Assembly: GCA_023101725.1 (NCBI GenBank)
Contig: JALJCO010007128.1
Location: 1-64,000 of the forward strand
DNA: 64,000 nt
Reading direction: 5' to 3'
DNA from: Atherinomorus stipes
Taxonomy: Eukaryota > Chordata > Actinopteri > Atheriniformes > Atherinidae
The position numbers and the translations under genes were made by a program. The notes under the pieces are model-generated. The model was not told the DNA's origin. It was given only the letters and a program-made list of their open reading frames with translations, and did no database searches. Position 1 is the stretch's first letter. Each line of letters starts with the position of its first letter. Of the stretch, positions 10,385 through 22,000 are shown piece after piece.

Positions 10385-12556
10385 ATATCCGATCTGTGTT
10401 GAAGCGACTGCGGTCTGTACGGGCATGTCGCATTTTATCCGATCTGTGTTGAAGCGACTGCGGTCTGTACGGGCATGTCGCATTTTATCCGATCTGTGTT
10501 GAAGCGACTGCGGTCTGTACGGGCATGTCGCATTTTATCCGATCTCTGTGGGGGCGACTGCAGTCTATACGGGCATGTCGCATTTTATCCGATCTGTGTG
10601 GAGGCGACTGCGGTCTGTACGGGCATGTCGCATTTTATCCGATCTGTGTGGAGGCGACTGCAGTCTGTACGGGCATGTCGCATTTTATCCGATCTGTGTG
10701 GAGGCGACTGCATTTGTCTGTACGGGCATGTCGCATTTTATCCGATCTGTGTGGAGGCGACTGCAGTCTGTACGGGCATGTCGCATTTTATCCGATCTGT
10801 GTGGAGGCGACTGCAGTCTGTACGGGCATGTCGCATTTTATCCGATCTGTGTGGAGGCGACTGCAGTCTGTACGGGCATGTCGCATTTTATCCGATCTGT
10901 GTGGAGGCGACTGCAGTCTGTACGGGCATGTCGCATTTTATCCGATCTGTGTGGGGGCGACTGCAGTCTGTACGGGCATGTCGCATTTTATCCGATCTGT
11001 GTGGAGGCGACTGCAGTCTGTACGGGCATGTCGCATTTTATCCGATCTGTGTGGAGGCGACTGCAGTCTGTACGGGCATGTCGCATTTTATCCGATCTGT
11101 GTGGGGGCGACTGCAGTCTGTACGGGCATGTCGCATTTTATCCGATCTGTGTGGAGGCGACTGCAGTCTGTACGGGCATGTCGCATTTTATCCGATCTGT
11201 GTGGGGGCGACTGCAGTCTGTACCGGCATGTCGCATTTTATCCGATCTGTGTGGAAGCGACTGCAGTCTGTACGGGCATGTCGCATTTTATCCGATCTGT
11301 GTGGAGGCGACTGCAGTCTGTACGGGCATGTCGCATTTTATCCGATCTGTGTGGAGGCGACTGCAGTCTGTACGGGCATGTCGCATTTTATCCGATCTGT
11401 GTGGAAGCGACTGCGGTCTGTACGGGCATGTCGCATTTTATCCGATCTGTGTGGAAGCGACTGCGGTCTGTACGGGCATGTCGCATTTTATCCGATCTGT
11501 GTGGAGGCGACTGCAGTCTGTACGGGCATGTCGCATTTTATCCGATCTGTGTGGAGGCGACTGCAGTCTGTACGGGCATGTCGCATTTTATCCGATCTGT
11601 GTGGAGGCGACTGCAGTCTGTACGGGCATGTCGCATTTTATCCGATCTGTGTGGAGGCGACTGCGGTCTGTACGGGCATGTCGCATTTTATCCGATCTGT
11701 GTGTGGATGCGACTGCAGTCTGTACGGGCATGTCGCATTTTATCCGATCTGTGTGGAGGCGACTGCAGTCTGTACGGGCATGTCGCATTTTATCCGATCT
11801 GTGTGGGGGCGACTGCAGTCTGTACGGGCATGTCGCATTTTATCCGATCTGTGTGGGGGCGACTGCAGTCTGTACGGGCATGTCGCATTTTATCCGATCT
11901 GTGTGGGGGCGACTGCAGTCTGTACGGGCATGTCGCATTTTATCCGATCTGTGTGGAAGCGACTGCAGTCTGTACGGGCATGTCGCATTTTATCCGATCT
12001 GTGTGGAAGCGACTGCAGTCTGTACGGGCATGTCGCATTTTATCCGATCTGTGTGGAGGCGACTGCGGTCTGTACGGGCATGTCGCATTTTATCCGATCT
12101 GTGTGGAGGCGACTGCGGTCTGTACGGGCCTGTCGCATTTTATCCGATCTGTGTGGAGGCGACTGCGGTCTGTACGGGCATGTCGCATTTTATCCGATCT
12201 GTGTGTGGATGCGACTGCAGTCTGTACGGGCATGTCGCATTTTATCCGATCTGTGTGGAGGCGACTGCAGTCTGTACGGGCATGTCGCATTTTATCCGAT
12301 CTGTGTGGGGGCGACTGCAGTCTGTACGGGCATGTCGCATTTTATCCGATCTGTGTGGGGGCGACTGCAGTCTGTACGGGCATGTCGCATTTTATCCGAT
12401 CTGTGTGGAAGCGACTGCAGTCTGTACGGGCATGTCGCATTTTATCCGATCTGTGTGGAGGCGACTGCAGTCTGTACGGGCATGTCGCATTTTATCCGAT
12501 CTGTGTGGGGGCGACTGCAGTCTGTACGGGCATGTCGCATTTTATCCGACCTCTTC
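10385..12556. repeat. Minisatellite, 50 bp unit, about 43 copies (mon1a intron)
   Basis: Units follow CATGTCGCATTTTATCCGAT, CTGTGTGGAGGC and GACTGCAGTCTGTACGGG. Units with GACTGCAGTC carry a perfect 10-bp palindrome; those with GACTGCGGTC do not. The unit has no stop in any + frame. Since 50 is not a multiple of three, all three frames read through, giving frames of 732, 678 and 695 codons. They have no independent evidence of coding. The first copies use GTTGAAGC and later ones GTGGAGGC, GTGGGGGC or GTGGAAGC. Confidence 0.96.
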
Positions 12557-13056
12557 TCTGAGATGGAGACAGACGTCCTTATTTCTGCACCAGAGGAGAC
12601 GGACACGGAATGTAAACACTGGACTGAACAGTTAAATCGTATTTTTCTGGCTCTGATTGAACCTGGAATCTGATGAAAGTGTTGGGGGAAACTTTTTTGT
12701 GGTCCAGCAGCTCAGTGTGAAGGTGAGTGAGACGTGTGCACGTGGGGGGGGGGGGGGGGAGCGTGCGCTGTGCATGAGGCCAGAAGAGGAAAGATGTGTG
12801 AAATGTGTCCGGCTTAGAAAGACACGTTCACCGCAGCAGGTAGAGAGAAGAATCGCGGTGATAAATGTGCAGAATTAAAATAAAGCCGCTTCTCTCCATC
12901 ATAACGCCCCCCCCCCCCCCCCTTTTCCTCAGCACGCGCTCAGTGATGTATGAGTTTATTTCTACCGCGGCTGAAGTGCTTAATGACATCATATCTGTGG
13001 AGAGATAGAATATCTGATCTGAAACGTCCTCATCCACCATCCTGCATCTACACACT
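12557..13056. other. Intronic spacer with G15-type and C17-type homopolymers
   Basis: About 500 bp between the 50-bp and 29-bp arrays. A long G run lies near 12745-12759 and a long C run near 12906-12922. No coding sequence is recognised; the small frames 12657-12878 and 12828-13055 look like chance. Confidence 0.6.
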
Positions 13057-16000
13057 CCTCTGCAGCGAGTCCTGATGGTGCTGCCGGGTCTGAGCGAGTC
13101 CTGCGGATGCTTCCGGGTCTTAGCGAGTCCTGCTGGTGCTGCCGGGTCTTAGCGAGTCCTGCTGGTGCTGCCGGGTCTTAGCGAGTCCTGCTGGTGCTGC
13201 CGGGTCTTAGCGAGTCCTGCTGGTGCTGCCGGGTCTTGGCGAGTCCTGCGGATGCTTCTGGGTCTTAGCGAGTCCTGATGGTGCTTCCGGGTCTTAGCGA
13301 GTCCTGATGGTGCTGCCGGGTCTTAGCGAGTCCTGCGGATGCTTCCGGGTCTTAGCGAGTCCTGCGGATGCTTCTGGGTCTTAGCGAGTCCTGCGGATGC
13401 TTCTGGGTCTTAGCGAGTCCTGATGGTGCTGCCGGGTCTTAGCGAGTCCTGCTGGTGCTGCCGGGTCTTAGCGGGTCCTGCGGATGCTTCCGGGTCTTAG
13501 CGAGTCCTGCTGGTGCTGCCGGGTCTTAGCGAGTCCTGCGGATGCTTCCGGGTCTTAGCGAGTCCTGTGGATGCTTCCGGGTCTTAGCGAGTCCTGCTGG
13601 TGCTGCCGGGTCTGAGCGAGTCCTGATGGTGCTGCCGGGTCTGAGCGAGTCCTGATGGTGCTGCCGGGTCTTAGCGAGTCCTGATGGTGCTGCCGGGTCT
13701 TAGCGAGTCCTGATGGTGCTGCCGGGTCTTAGCGAGTCCTGATGGTGCTGCCGGGTCTTAGCGAGTCCTGATGGTGCTGCCAGGTCTTGGCGAGTCCTGA
13801 TGGTGCTGCCGGGTCTTGGCGAGTCCTGATGGTGCTTCCGGGTCTTGGCGAGTCCTGATGGTGCTGCCGGGTCTTAGCGAGTCCTGCGGTTGCTGCCGGG
13901 TCTTGGCGAGTCCTGCGGATGCTTCCGGGTCTTAGCGAGTCCTGCTGGTGCTGCCGGGTCTTAGCGACTCCTGCGGATGCTTCCGGGTCTTAGCGAGTCC
14001 TGTGGATGCTTCCGGGTCTTAGCGAGTCCTGCTGGTGCTGCCGGGTCTGAGCGAGTCCTGATGGTGCTGCCGGGTCTGAGCGAGTCCTGATGGTGCTGCC
14101 GGGTCTTAGCGAGTCCTGATGGTGCTGCCGGGTCTTAGCGAGTCCTGATGGTGCTGCCGGGTCTTAGCGAGTCCTGATGGTGCTGCCGGGTCTTAGCGAG
14201 TCCTGATGGTGCTGCCGGGTCTTGGCGAGTCCTGATGGTGCTGCCGGGTCTTGGCGAGTCCTGATGGTGCTTCCGGGTCTTAGCGAGTCCTGATGGTGCT
14301 GCCGGGTCTTAGCGAGTCCTGATGGTGCTGCCGGGTCTTGGCGAGTCCTGATGGTGCTGCCGGGTCTTGGCGAGTCCTGATGGTGCTGCCGGGTCTTGGC
14401 GAGTCCTGATGGTGCTGCCGGGTCTTGGCGAGTCCTGATGGTGCTGCCGGGTCTTGGCGAGTCCTGCGGTTGCTTCCGGGTCTTGGCGAGTCCTGCGGAT
14501 GCTTCCGGGTCTTAGCGAGTCCTGCGGATGCTTCCGGGTCTTGGCGAGTCCTGCGGATGCTTCCGGGTCTTGGCGAGTCCTGATGGTGCTGCCGGGTCTT
14601 GGCGAGTCCTGATGGTGCTGCCGGGTCTTAGCGAGTCCTGCGGTTGCTGCCGGGTCTTGGCGAGTCCTGATGGTGCTGCCGGGTCTTGGCGAGTCCTGCG
14701 GATGCTTCCGGGTCTTGGCGAGTCCTGATGGTGCTGCCGGGTCTTGGCGAGTCCTGCGGATGCTTCCGGGTCTTGGCGAGTCCTGATGGTGCTGCCGGGT
14801 CTTGGCGAGTCCTGATGGTGCTGCCGGGTCTTGGCGAGTGCTGATGGTGCTGCCGGGTCTTGGCGAGTCCTGATGGTGCTGCCGGGTCTTAGCGAGTCCT
14901 GCGGATGCTTCCGGGTCTTGGCGAGTCCTGATGGTGCTGCCGGGTCTTAGAGAGTCCTGATGGTGCTGCCGGGTCTTAGCGAGTCCTGATGGTGCTGCCG
15001 GGTCTCAGCGAGTCCTGTGGATGCTTCCGGGTCTTGGCGAGTCCTGCGGATGCTTCCGGGTCTTGGCAAGTCTTGATGGTGCTGCCGGGTCTTAGCGAGT
15101 CCTGCGGTTGCTGCTGGGTCTTGGCGAGTCCTGATGGTGCTGCCGGGTCTGAGCGAGTCCTGATGGTGCTTCCGGGTCTGAGCGAGTCCCGATGGTGCTT
15201 CCGGGTCTTGGCGAGTCCTGCGGATGCTGCCGGGTCTTAGCGAGTCCTGATGGTGCTGCCGGGTCTGAGCGAGTCCCGATGGTGCTTCCGGGTCTTGGCG
15301 AGTCCCGATGGTGCTTCCGGGTCTTGGCGAGTCCTGCGGTTGCTGCCGGGTCTGAGCGAGTCCTGCGGATGCTTCCGGGTCTTAGCGAGTCCTGCGGATG
15401 CTTCCGGGTCTTAGCGAGTCCTGCGGGTGCTTCCGGGTCTTAGCGAGTCCTGCGGATGCTTCCGGGTCTTGGCGAGTCCTGCGGATGCTTCCGGGTCTTG
15501 GCGAGTCCTGCGGTTGCTTCCGGGTCTTGGCGAGTCCTGCGGATGCTTCCGGGTCTTGGCGTGTCCTGATGGTGCTTCCGGGTCTTGGCGAGTCCTGATG
15601 GTGCTGCCGGGTCTTGGCGAGTCCTGCGGTTGCTGCCGGGTCTGAGCGAGTCCTGCGGTTGCTGCCGGGTCTTGGCGAGTCCTGATGGTGCTGCCGGGTC
15701 TTGGCGAGTCCTGATGGTGCTGCCGGGTCTTGGCGAGTCCTGCGGATGCTTCCGGGTCTTGGCGTGTCCTGATGGTGCTTCCGGGTCTTGGCGAGTCCTG
15801 CGGTTGCTGCCGGGTCTGAGCGAGTCCTGCGGTTGCTGCCGGGTCTGAGCGAGTCCTGCGGTTGCTGCCGGGTCTGAGCGAGTCCTGCGGTTGCTGCCGG
15901 GTCTTAGCGAGTCCTGCGGATGCTGCCGGGTCTTAGCGAGTCCTGCGGTTGCTGCCGGGTCTTAGCGAGTCCTGCGGATGCTGCCGGGTCTTAGCGAGTC

Positions 16001-19000
16001 CTGCGGTTGCTGCCGGGTCTTAGCGAGTCCTGCGGTTGCTGCCGGGTCTGAGCGAGTCCTGCGGTTGCTGCCGGGTCTGAGCGAGTCCTGATGGTGCTGC
16101 CGGGTCTTAGCGAGTCCTGCGGTTGCTGCCGGGTCTGAGCGAGTCCTGATGGTGCTGCCGGGTCTGAGCGAGTCCTGATGGTGCTGCCGGGTCTTAGCGA
16201 GTCCTGCGGTTGCTGCCGGGTCTTAGCGAGTCCTGCGGTTGCTGCCGGGTCTGAGCGAGTCCTGATGGTGCTGCCGGGTCTTAGCGAGTCCTGCGGATGC
16301 TTCCGGGTCTTAGCGAGTCCTGATGGTGCTGCCGGGTCTTAGCGAGTCCTGCGGATGCTTCCGGGTCTTAGCGAGTCCTGCGGATGCTTCCGGGTCTTAG
16401 CGAGTCCTGATGGTGCTTCTGGGTCTGAGCGAGTCCTGATGGTGCTGCCGGGTCTTAGCGAGTCCTGATGGTGCTGCCGGGTCTTAGCGAGTCCTGATGG
16501 TGCTGCCGGGTCTTAGCGAGTCCTGATGGTGCTGCCGGGTCTGAGCGAGTCCTGCGGTTGCTGCCGGGTCTTGGCGAGTCCTGCGGATGCTGCCGGGTCT
16601 GAGCGAGTCCTGATGGTGCTGCCGGGTCTGAGCGAGTCCTGATGGTGCTGCCGGGTCTGAGCGAGTCCTGCGGTTGCTGCCGGGTCTGAGCGAGTCCTGA
16701 TGGTGCTGCCGGGTCTTAGCGAGTCCTGCGGATGCTGCCGGGTCTTAGCGAGTCCTGCGGTTGCTGCCGGGTCTGAGCGAGTCCTGCGGTTGCTGCCGGG
16801 TCTTAGCGAGTCCTGCGGTTGCTGCCGGGTCTGAGCGAGTCCTGCGGTTGCTGCCGGGTCTTAGCGAGTCCTGCGGTTGCTGCCGGGTCTTAGCGAGTCC
16901 TGCGGTTGCTGCCGGGTCTTAGCGAGTCCTGCGGATGCTTCCGGGTCTGAGTGAGTCCTGCGGATGCTGCCGGGTCTGAGCGAGTCCTGATGGTGCTGCC
17001 GGGTCTGAGCGAGTCCTGCGGATGCTGCCGGGTCTTAGCGAGTCCTGCGGTTGCTGCCGGGTCTGAGCGAGTCCTGATGGTGCTGCCGGGTCTGAGCGAG
17101 TCCTGCGGATGCTGCCGGGTCTTAGCGAGTCCTGCGGTTGCTGCCGGGTCTTAGCGAGTCCTGCGGATGCTTCCGGGTCTGAGTGAGTCCTGCGGATGCT
17201 TCCGGGTCTTGGCGAGTCCTGATGGTGCTGCCGGGTCTTAGCGAGTCCTGATGGTGCTGCCGGGTCTTGGCGAGTCCTGCGGATGCTGCCGGGTCTGAGC
17301 GAGTCCTGCGGATGCTTCCGGGTCTTGGCGAGTCCTCCGGATGCTTCCGGGTCTGAGCGAGTCCTGCGGATGCTGCCGGGTCTGAGCGAGTCCTGCGGAT
17401 GCTGCCGGGTCTGAGCGAGTCCTGCGGATGCTGCCGGGTCTGAGCGAGTCCTGCGGATGCTTCCGGGTCTTGGCGAGTCCTCCGGATGCTTCCGGGTCTG
17501 AGCGAGTCCTGCGGATGCTGCCGGGTCTGAGCGAGTCCTGCGGATGCTTCCGGGTCTTGGCGAGTCCTCCGGATGCTTCCGGGTCTGAGCGAGTCCTGCG
17601 GATGCTGCCGGGTCTGAGCGAGTCCTGCGGATGCTGCCGGGTCTTAGCGAGTCCTGCGGTTGCTGCCGGGTCTGAGCGAGTTCTGCGGATGCTGCCGGGT
17701 CTGAGCGAGTCCTGCGGATGCTGCCGGGTCTGAGCGAGTCCTGCGGATGCTGCCGGGTCTGAGCGAGTCCTGCGGATGCTGCCGGGTCTGAGCGAGTCCT
17801 GCGGATGCTGCCGGGTCTGAGCGAGTCCTGCGGATGCTGCCGGGTCTTAGCGAGTCCTGCGGGTGCTTCCGGGTCTTAGCGAGTCCTGCGGATGCTTCCG
17901 GGTCTTGGCGAGTCCTGCGGATGCTTCCGGGTCTTGGCGAGTCCTGCGGTTGCTTCCGGGTCTTGGCGAGTCCTGCGGATGCTTCCGGGTCTTGGCGTGT
18001 CCTGATGGTGCTTCCGGGTCTTGGCGAGTCCTGATGGTGCTGCCGGGTCTTGGCGAGTCCTGCGGTTGCTGCCGGGTCTGAGCGAGTCCTGCGGTTGCTG
18101 CCGGGTCTTGGCGAGTCCTGATGGTGCTGCCGGGTCTTGGCGAGTCCTGATGGTGCTGCCGGGTCTTGGCGAGTCCTGCGGATGCTTCCGGGTCTTGGCG
18201 TGTCCTGATGGTGCTTCCGGGTCTTGGCGAGTCCTGCGGTTGCTGCCGGGTCTGAGCGAGTCCTGCGGTTGCTGCCGGGTCTGAGCGAGTCCTGCGGTTG
18301 CTGCCGGGTCTGAGCGAGTCCTGCGGTTGCTGCCGGGTCTGAGCGAGTCCTGCGGATGTTGCCGGGTCTTAGCGAGTCCTGCGGTTGCTGCCGGGTCTTA
18401 GCGAGTCCTGCGGTTGCTGCCGGGTCTTAGCGAGTCCTGCGGTTGCTGCCGGGTCTTAGCGAGTCCTGCGGTTGCTGCCGGGTCTGAGCGAGTCCTGCGG
18501 TTGCTGCCGGGTCTGAGCGAGTCCTGATGGTGCTGCCGGGTCTTAGCGAGTCCTGCGGTTGCTGCCGGGTCTGAGCGAGTCCTGATGGTGCTGCCGGGTC
18601 TGAGCGAGTCCTGATGGTGCTGCCGGGTCTTAGTGAGTCCTGCGGTTGCTGCCGGGTCTTAGCGAGTCCTGCGGTTGCTGCCGGGTCTGAGCGAGTCCTG
18701 ATGGTGCTGCCGGGTCTTAGCGAGTCCTGCGGATGCTTCCGGGTCTTAGCGAGTCCTGATGGTGCTGCCGGGTCTTAGCGAGTCCTGCGGATGCTTCCGG
18801 GTCTTAGCGAGTCCTGCGGATGCTTCCGGGTCTTAGCGAGTCCTGATGGTGCTTCTGGGTCTGAGCGAGTCCTGATGGTGCTGCCGGGTCTTAGCGAGTC
18901 CTGATGGTGCTGCCGGGTCTTAGCGAGTCCTGATGGTGCTGCCGGGTCTTAGCGAGTCCTGATGGTGCTGCCGGGTCTGAGCGAGTCCTGCGGTTGCTGC

Positions 19001-22000
19001 CGGGTCTTGGCGAGTCCTGCGGAAGCTGCCGGGTCTGAGCGAGTCCTGATGGTGCTGCCGGGTCTGAGCGAGTCCTGATGGTGCTGCCGGGTCTGAGCGA
19101 GTCCTGCGGTTGCTGCCGGGTCTGAGCGAGTCCTGATGGTGCTGCCGGGTCTTAGCGAGTCCTGCGGATGCTGCCGGGTCTTAGCGAGTCCTGCGGTTGC
19201 TGCCGGGTCTGAGCGAGTCCTGCGGTTGCTGCCGGGTCTTAGCGAGTCCTGCGGTTGCTGCCGGGTCTGAGCGAGTCCTGCGGTTGCTGCCGGGTCTTAG
19301 CGAGTCCTGCGGTTGCTGCCGGGTCTTAGCGAGTCCTGCGGTTGCTGCCGGGTCTTAGCGAGTCCTGCGGATGCTTCCGGGTCTGAGTGAGTCCTGCGGA
19401 TGCTGCCGGGTCTGAGCGAGTCCTGATGGTGCTGCCGGGTCTGAGCGAGTCCTGCGGATGCTGCCGGGTCTTAGCGAGTCCTGCGGTTGCTGCCGGGTCT
19501 GAGCGAGTCCTGATGGTGCTGCCGGGTCTGAGCGAGTCCTGCGGATGCTGCCGGGTCTTAGCGAGTCCTGCGGTTGCTGCCGGGTCTTAGCGAGTCCTGC
19601 GGATGCTGCCGGGTCTGAGCGAGTCCTGATGGTGCTGCCGGGTCTGAGCGAGTCCTGCGGATGCTGCCGGGTCTTAGCGAGTCCTGCGGTTGCTGCCGGG
19701 TCTGAGCGAGTCCTGATGGTGCTGCCGGGTCTGAGCGAGTCCTGCGGATGCTGCCGGGTCTTAGCGAGTCCTGCGGTTGCTGCCGGGTCTTAGCGAGTCC
19801 TGCGGATGCTTCCGGGTCTGAGTGAGTCCTGCGGATGCTTCCGGGTCTTGGCGAGTCCTGATGGTGCTGCCGGGTCTTAGCGAGTCCTGATGGTGCTGCC
19901 GGGTCTTGGCGAGTCCTGCGGATGCTGCCGGGTCTGAGCGAGTCCTGCGGATGCTTCCGGGTCTTGGCGAGTCCTCCGGATGCTTCCGGGTCTGAGCGAG
20001 TCCTGCGGATGCTGCCGGGTCTGAGCGAGTCCTGCGGATGCTGCCGGGTCTGAGCGAGTCCTGCGGATGCTGCCGGGTCTGAGCGAGTCCTGCGGATGCT
20101 TCCGGGTCTTGGCGAGTCCTCCGGATGCTTCCGGGTCTGAGCGAGTCCTGCGGATGCTGCCGGGTCTGAGCGAGTCCTGCGGATGCTTCCGGGTCTTGGC
20201 GAGTCATCCTGATGCTTCCGGGTCTGAGCGAGTCCTGCGGATGCTGCCGGGTCTGAGCGAGTCCTGCGGATGCTGCCGGGTCTTAGCGAGTCCTGCGGTT
20301 GCTGCCGGGTCTGAGCGAGTCCTGCGGATGCTGCCGGGTCTGAGCGAGTCCTGCGGATGCTGCCGGGTCTGAGCGAGTCCTGCGGATGCTGCCGGGTCTG
20401 AGCGAGTCCTGCGGATGCTGCCGGGTCTGAGCGAGTCCTGCGGATGCTGCCGGGTCTGAGCGAGTCCTGCGGATGCTGCCGGGTCTGAGCGAGTCCTGCG
20501 GATGCTGCCGGGTCTGAGCGAGTCCTGCGGATGCTGCCGGGTCTGAGCGAGTCCTGCTGGTGCTGCCGGGTCTTGGCGAGTCCTGCGAATGCTTCCGGGT
20601 CTTAGCGAGTCCTGCTGGTGCTGCCGGGTCTTAGCGAGTCCTGCGGATGCTTCCGGGTCTTAGCGAGTCCTGCGGATGCTTCCGGGTCTTAGCGAGTCCT
20701 GCTGGTGCTGCCGGGTCTGAGCGAGTCCTGATGGTGCTGCCGGGTCTGAGCGAGTCCTGATGGTGCTGCCGGGTCTGAGCGAGTCCTGATGGTGCTGCCG
20801 GGTCTTAGCGAGTCCTGATGGTGCTGCCGGGTCTTAGCGAGTCCTGATGGTGCTGCCGGGTCTTAGCGAGTCCTGATGGTGCTGCCGGGTCTTAGCGAGT
20901 CCTGATGGTGCTGCCGGGTCTTGGCGAGTCCTGATGGTGCTGCCGGGTCTTGGCGAGTCCTGATGGTGCTTCCGGGTCTTAGCGAGTCCTGATGGTGCTG
21001 CCGGGTCTTGGCGAGTCCTGATGGTGCTGCCGGGTCTTGGCGAGTCCTGATGGTGCTGCCGGGTCTTGGCGAGTCCTGATGGTGCTGCCGGGTCTTGGCG
21101 AGTCCTGCAGTTGCTTCCGGGTCTTGGCGAGTCCTGCGGATGCTTCCCGGGTCTTAGCGAGTCCTGCGGATGCTTCCGGGTCTTGGGCGAGTCCTGCGGA
21201 TGCTTCCGGGTCTTGGCGAGTCCTGATGGTGCTGCCGGGTCTTGGCGAGTCCTGATGGTGCTGCCGGGTCTTGGCGAGTCCTGCGGATGCTTCCGGGTCT
21301 TGGCGAGTCCTGATGGTGCTGCCGGGTCTTGGCGAGTCCTGCGGATGCTTCCGGGTCTTGGCGAGTCCTGATGGTGCTGCCGGGTCTTGGCGAGTCCTGA
21401 TGGTGCTGCCGGGTCTTGGCGAGTCCTGATGGTGCTGCCGGGTCTTGGCGAGTCCTGATGGTGCTGCCGGGTCTTAGCGAGTCCTGCGGATGCTTCCGGG
21501 TCTTGGCGAGTCCTGATGGTGCTGCCGGGTCTTAGAGAGTCCTGATGGTGCTGCCGGGTCTTAGCGAGTCCTGATGGTGCTGCCGGGTCTCAGCGAGTCC
21601 TGTGGATGCTTCCGGGTCTTGGCGAGTCCTGCGGATGCTTCCGGGTCTTGGCAAGTCTTGATGGTGCTGCCGGGTCTTAGCGAGTCCTGCGGTTGCTGCT
21701 GGGTCTTGGCGAGTCCTGATGGTGCTGCCGGGTCTGAGCGAGTCCTGATTGTGCTTCCGGGTCTGAGCGAGTCCCGATGGTGCTTCCGGGTCTTGGCGAG
21801 TCCTGCGGATGCTGCCGGGTCTTAGCGAGTCCTGATGGTGCTGCCGGGTCTGAGCGAGTCCCGATGGTGCTTCCGGGTCTTGGCGAGTCCTGATGGTGCT
21901 TCCGGGTCTTGGCGAGTCCTGCGGTTGCTGCCGGGTCTGAGCGAGTCCTGCGGATGCTTCCGGGTCTTAGCGAGTCCTGCGGATGCTTCCGGGTCTTAGC

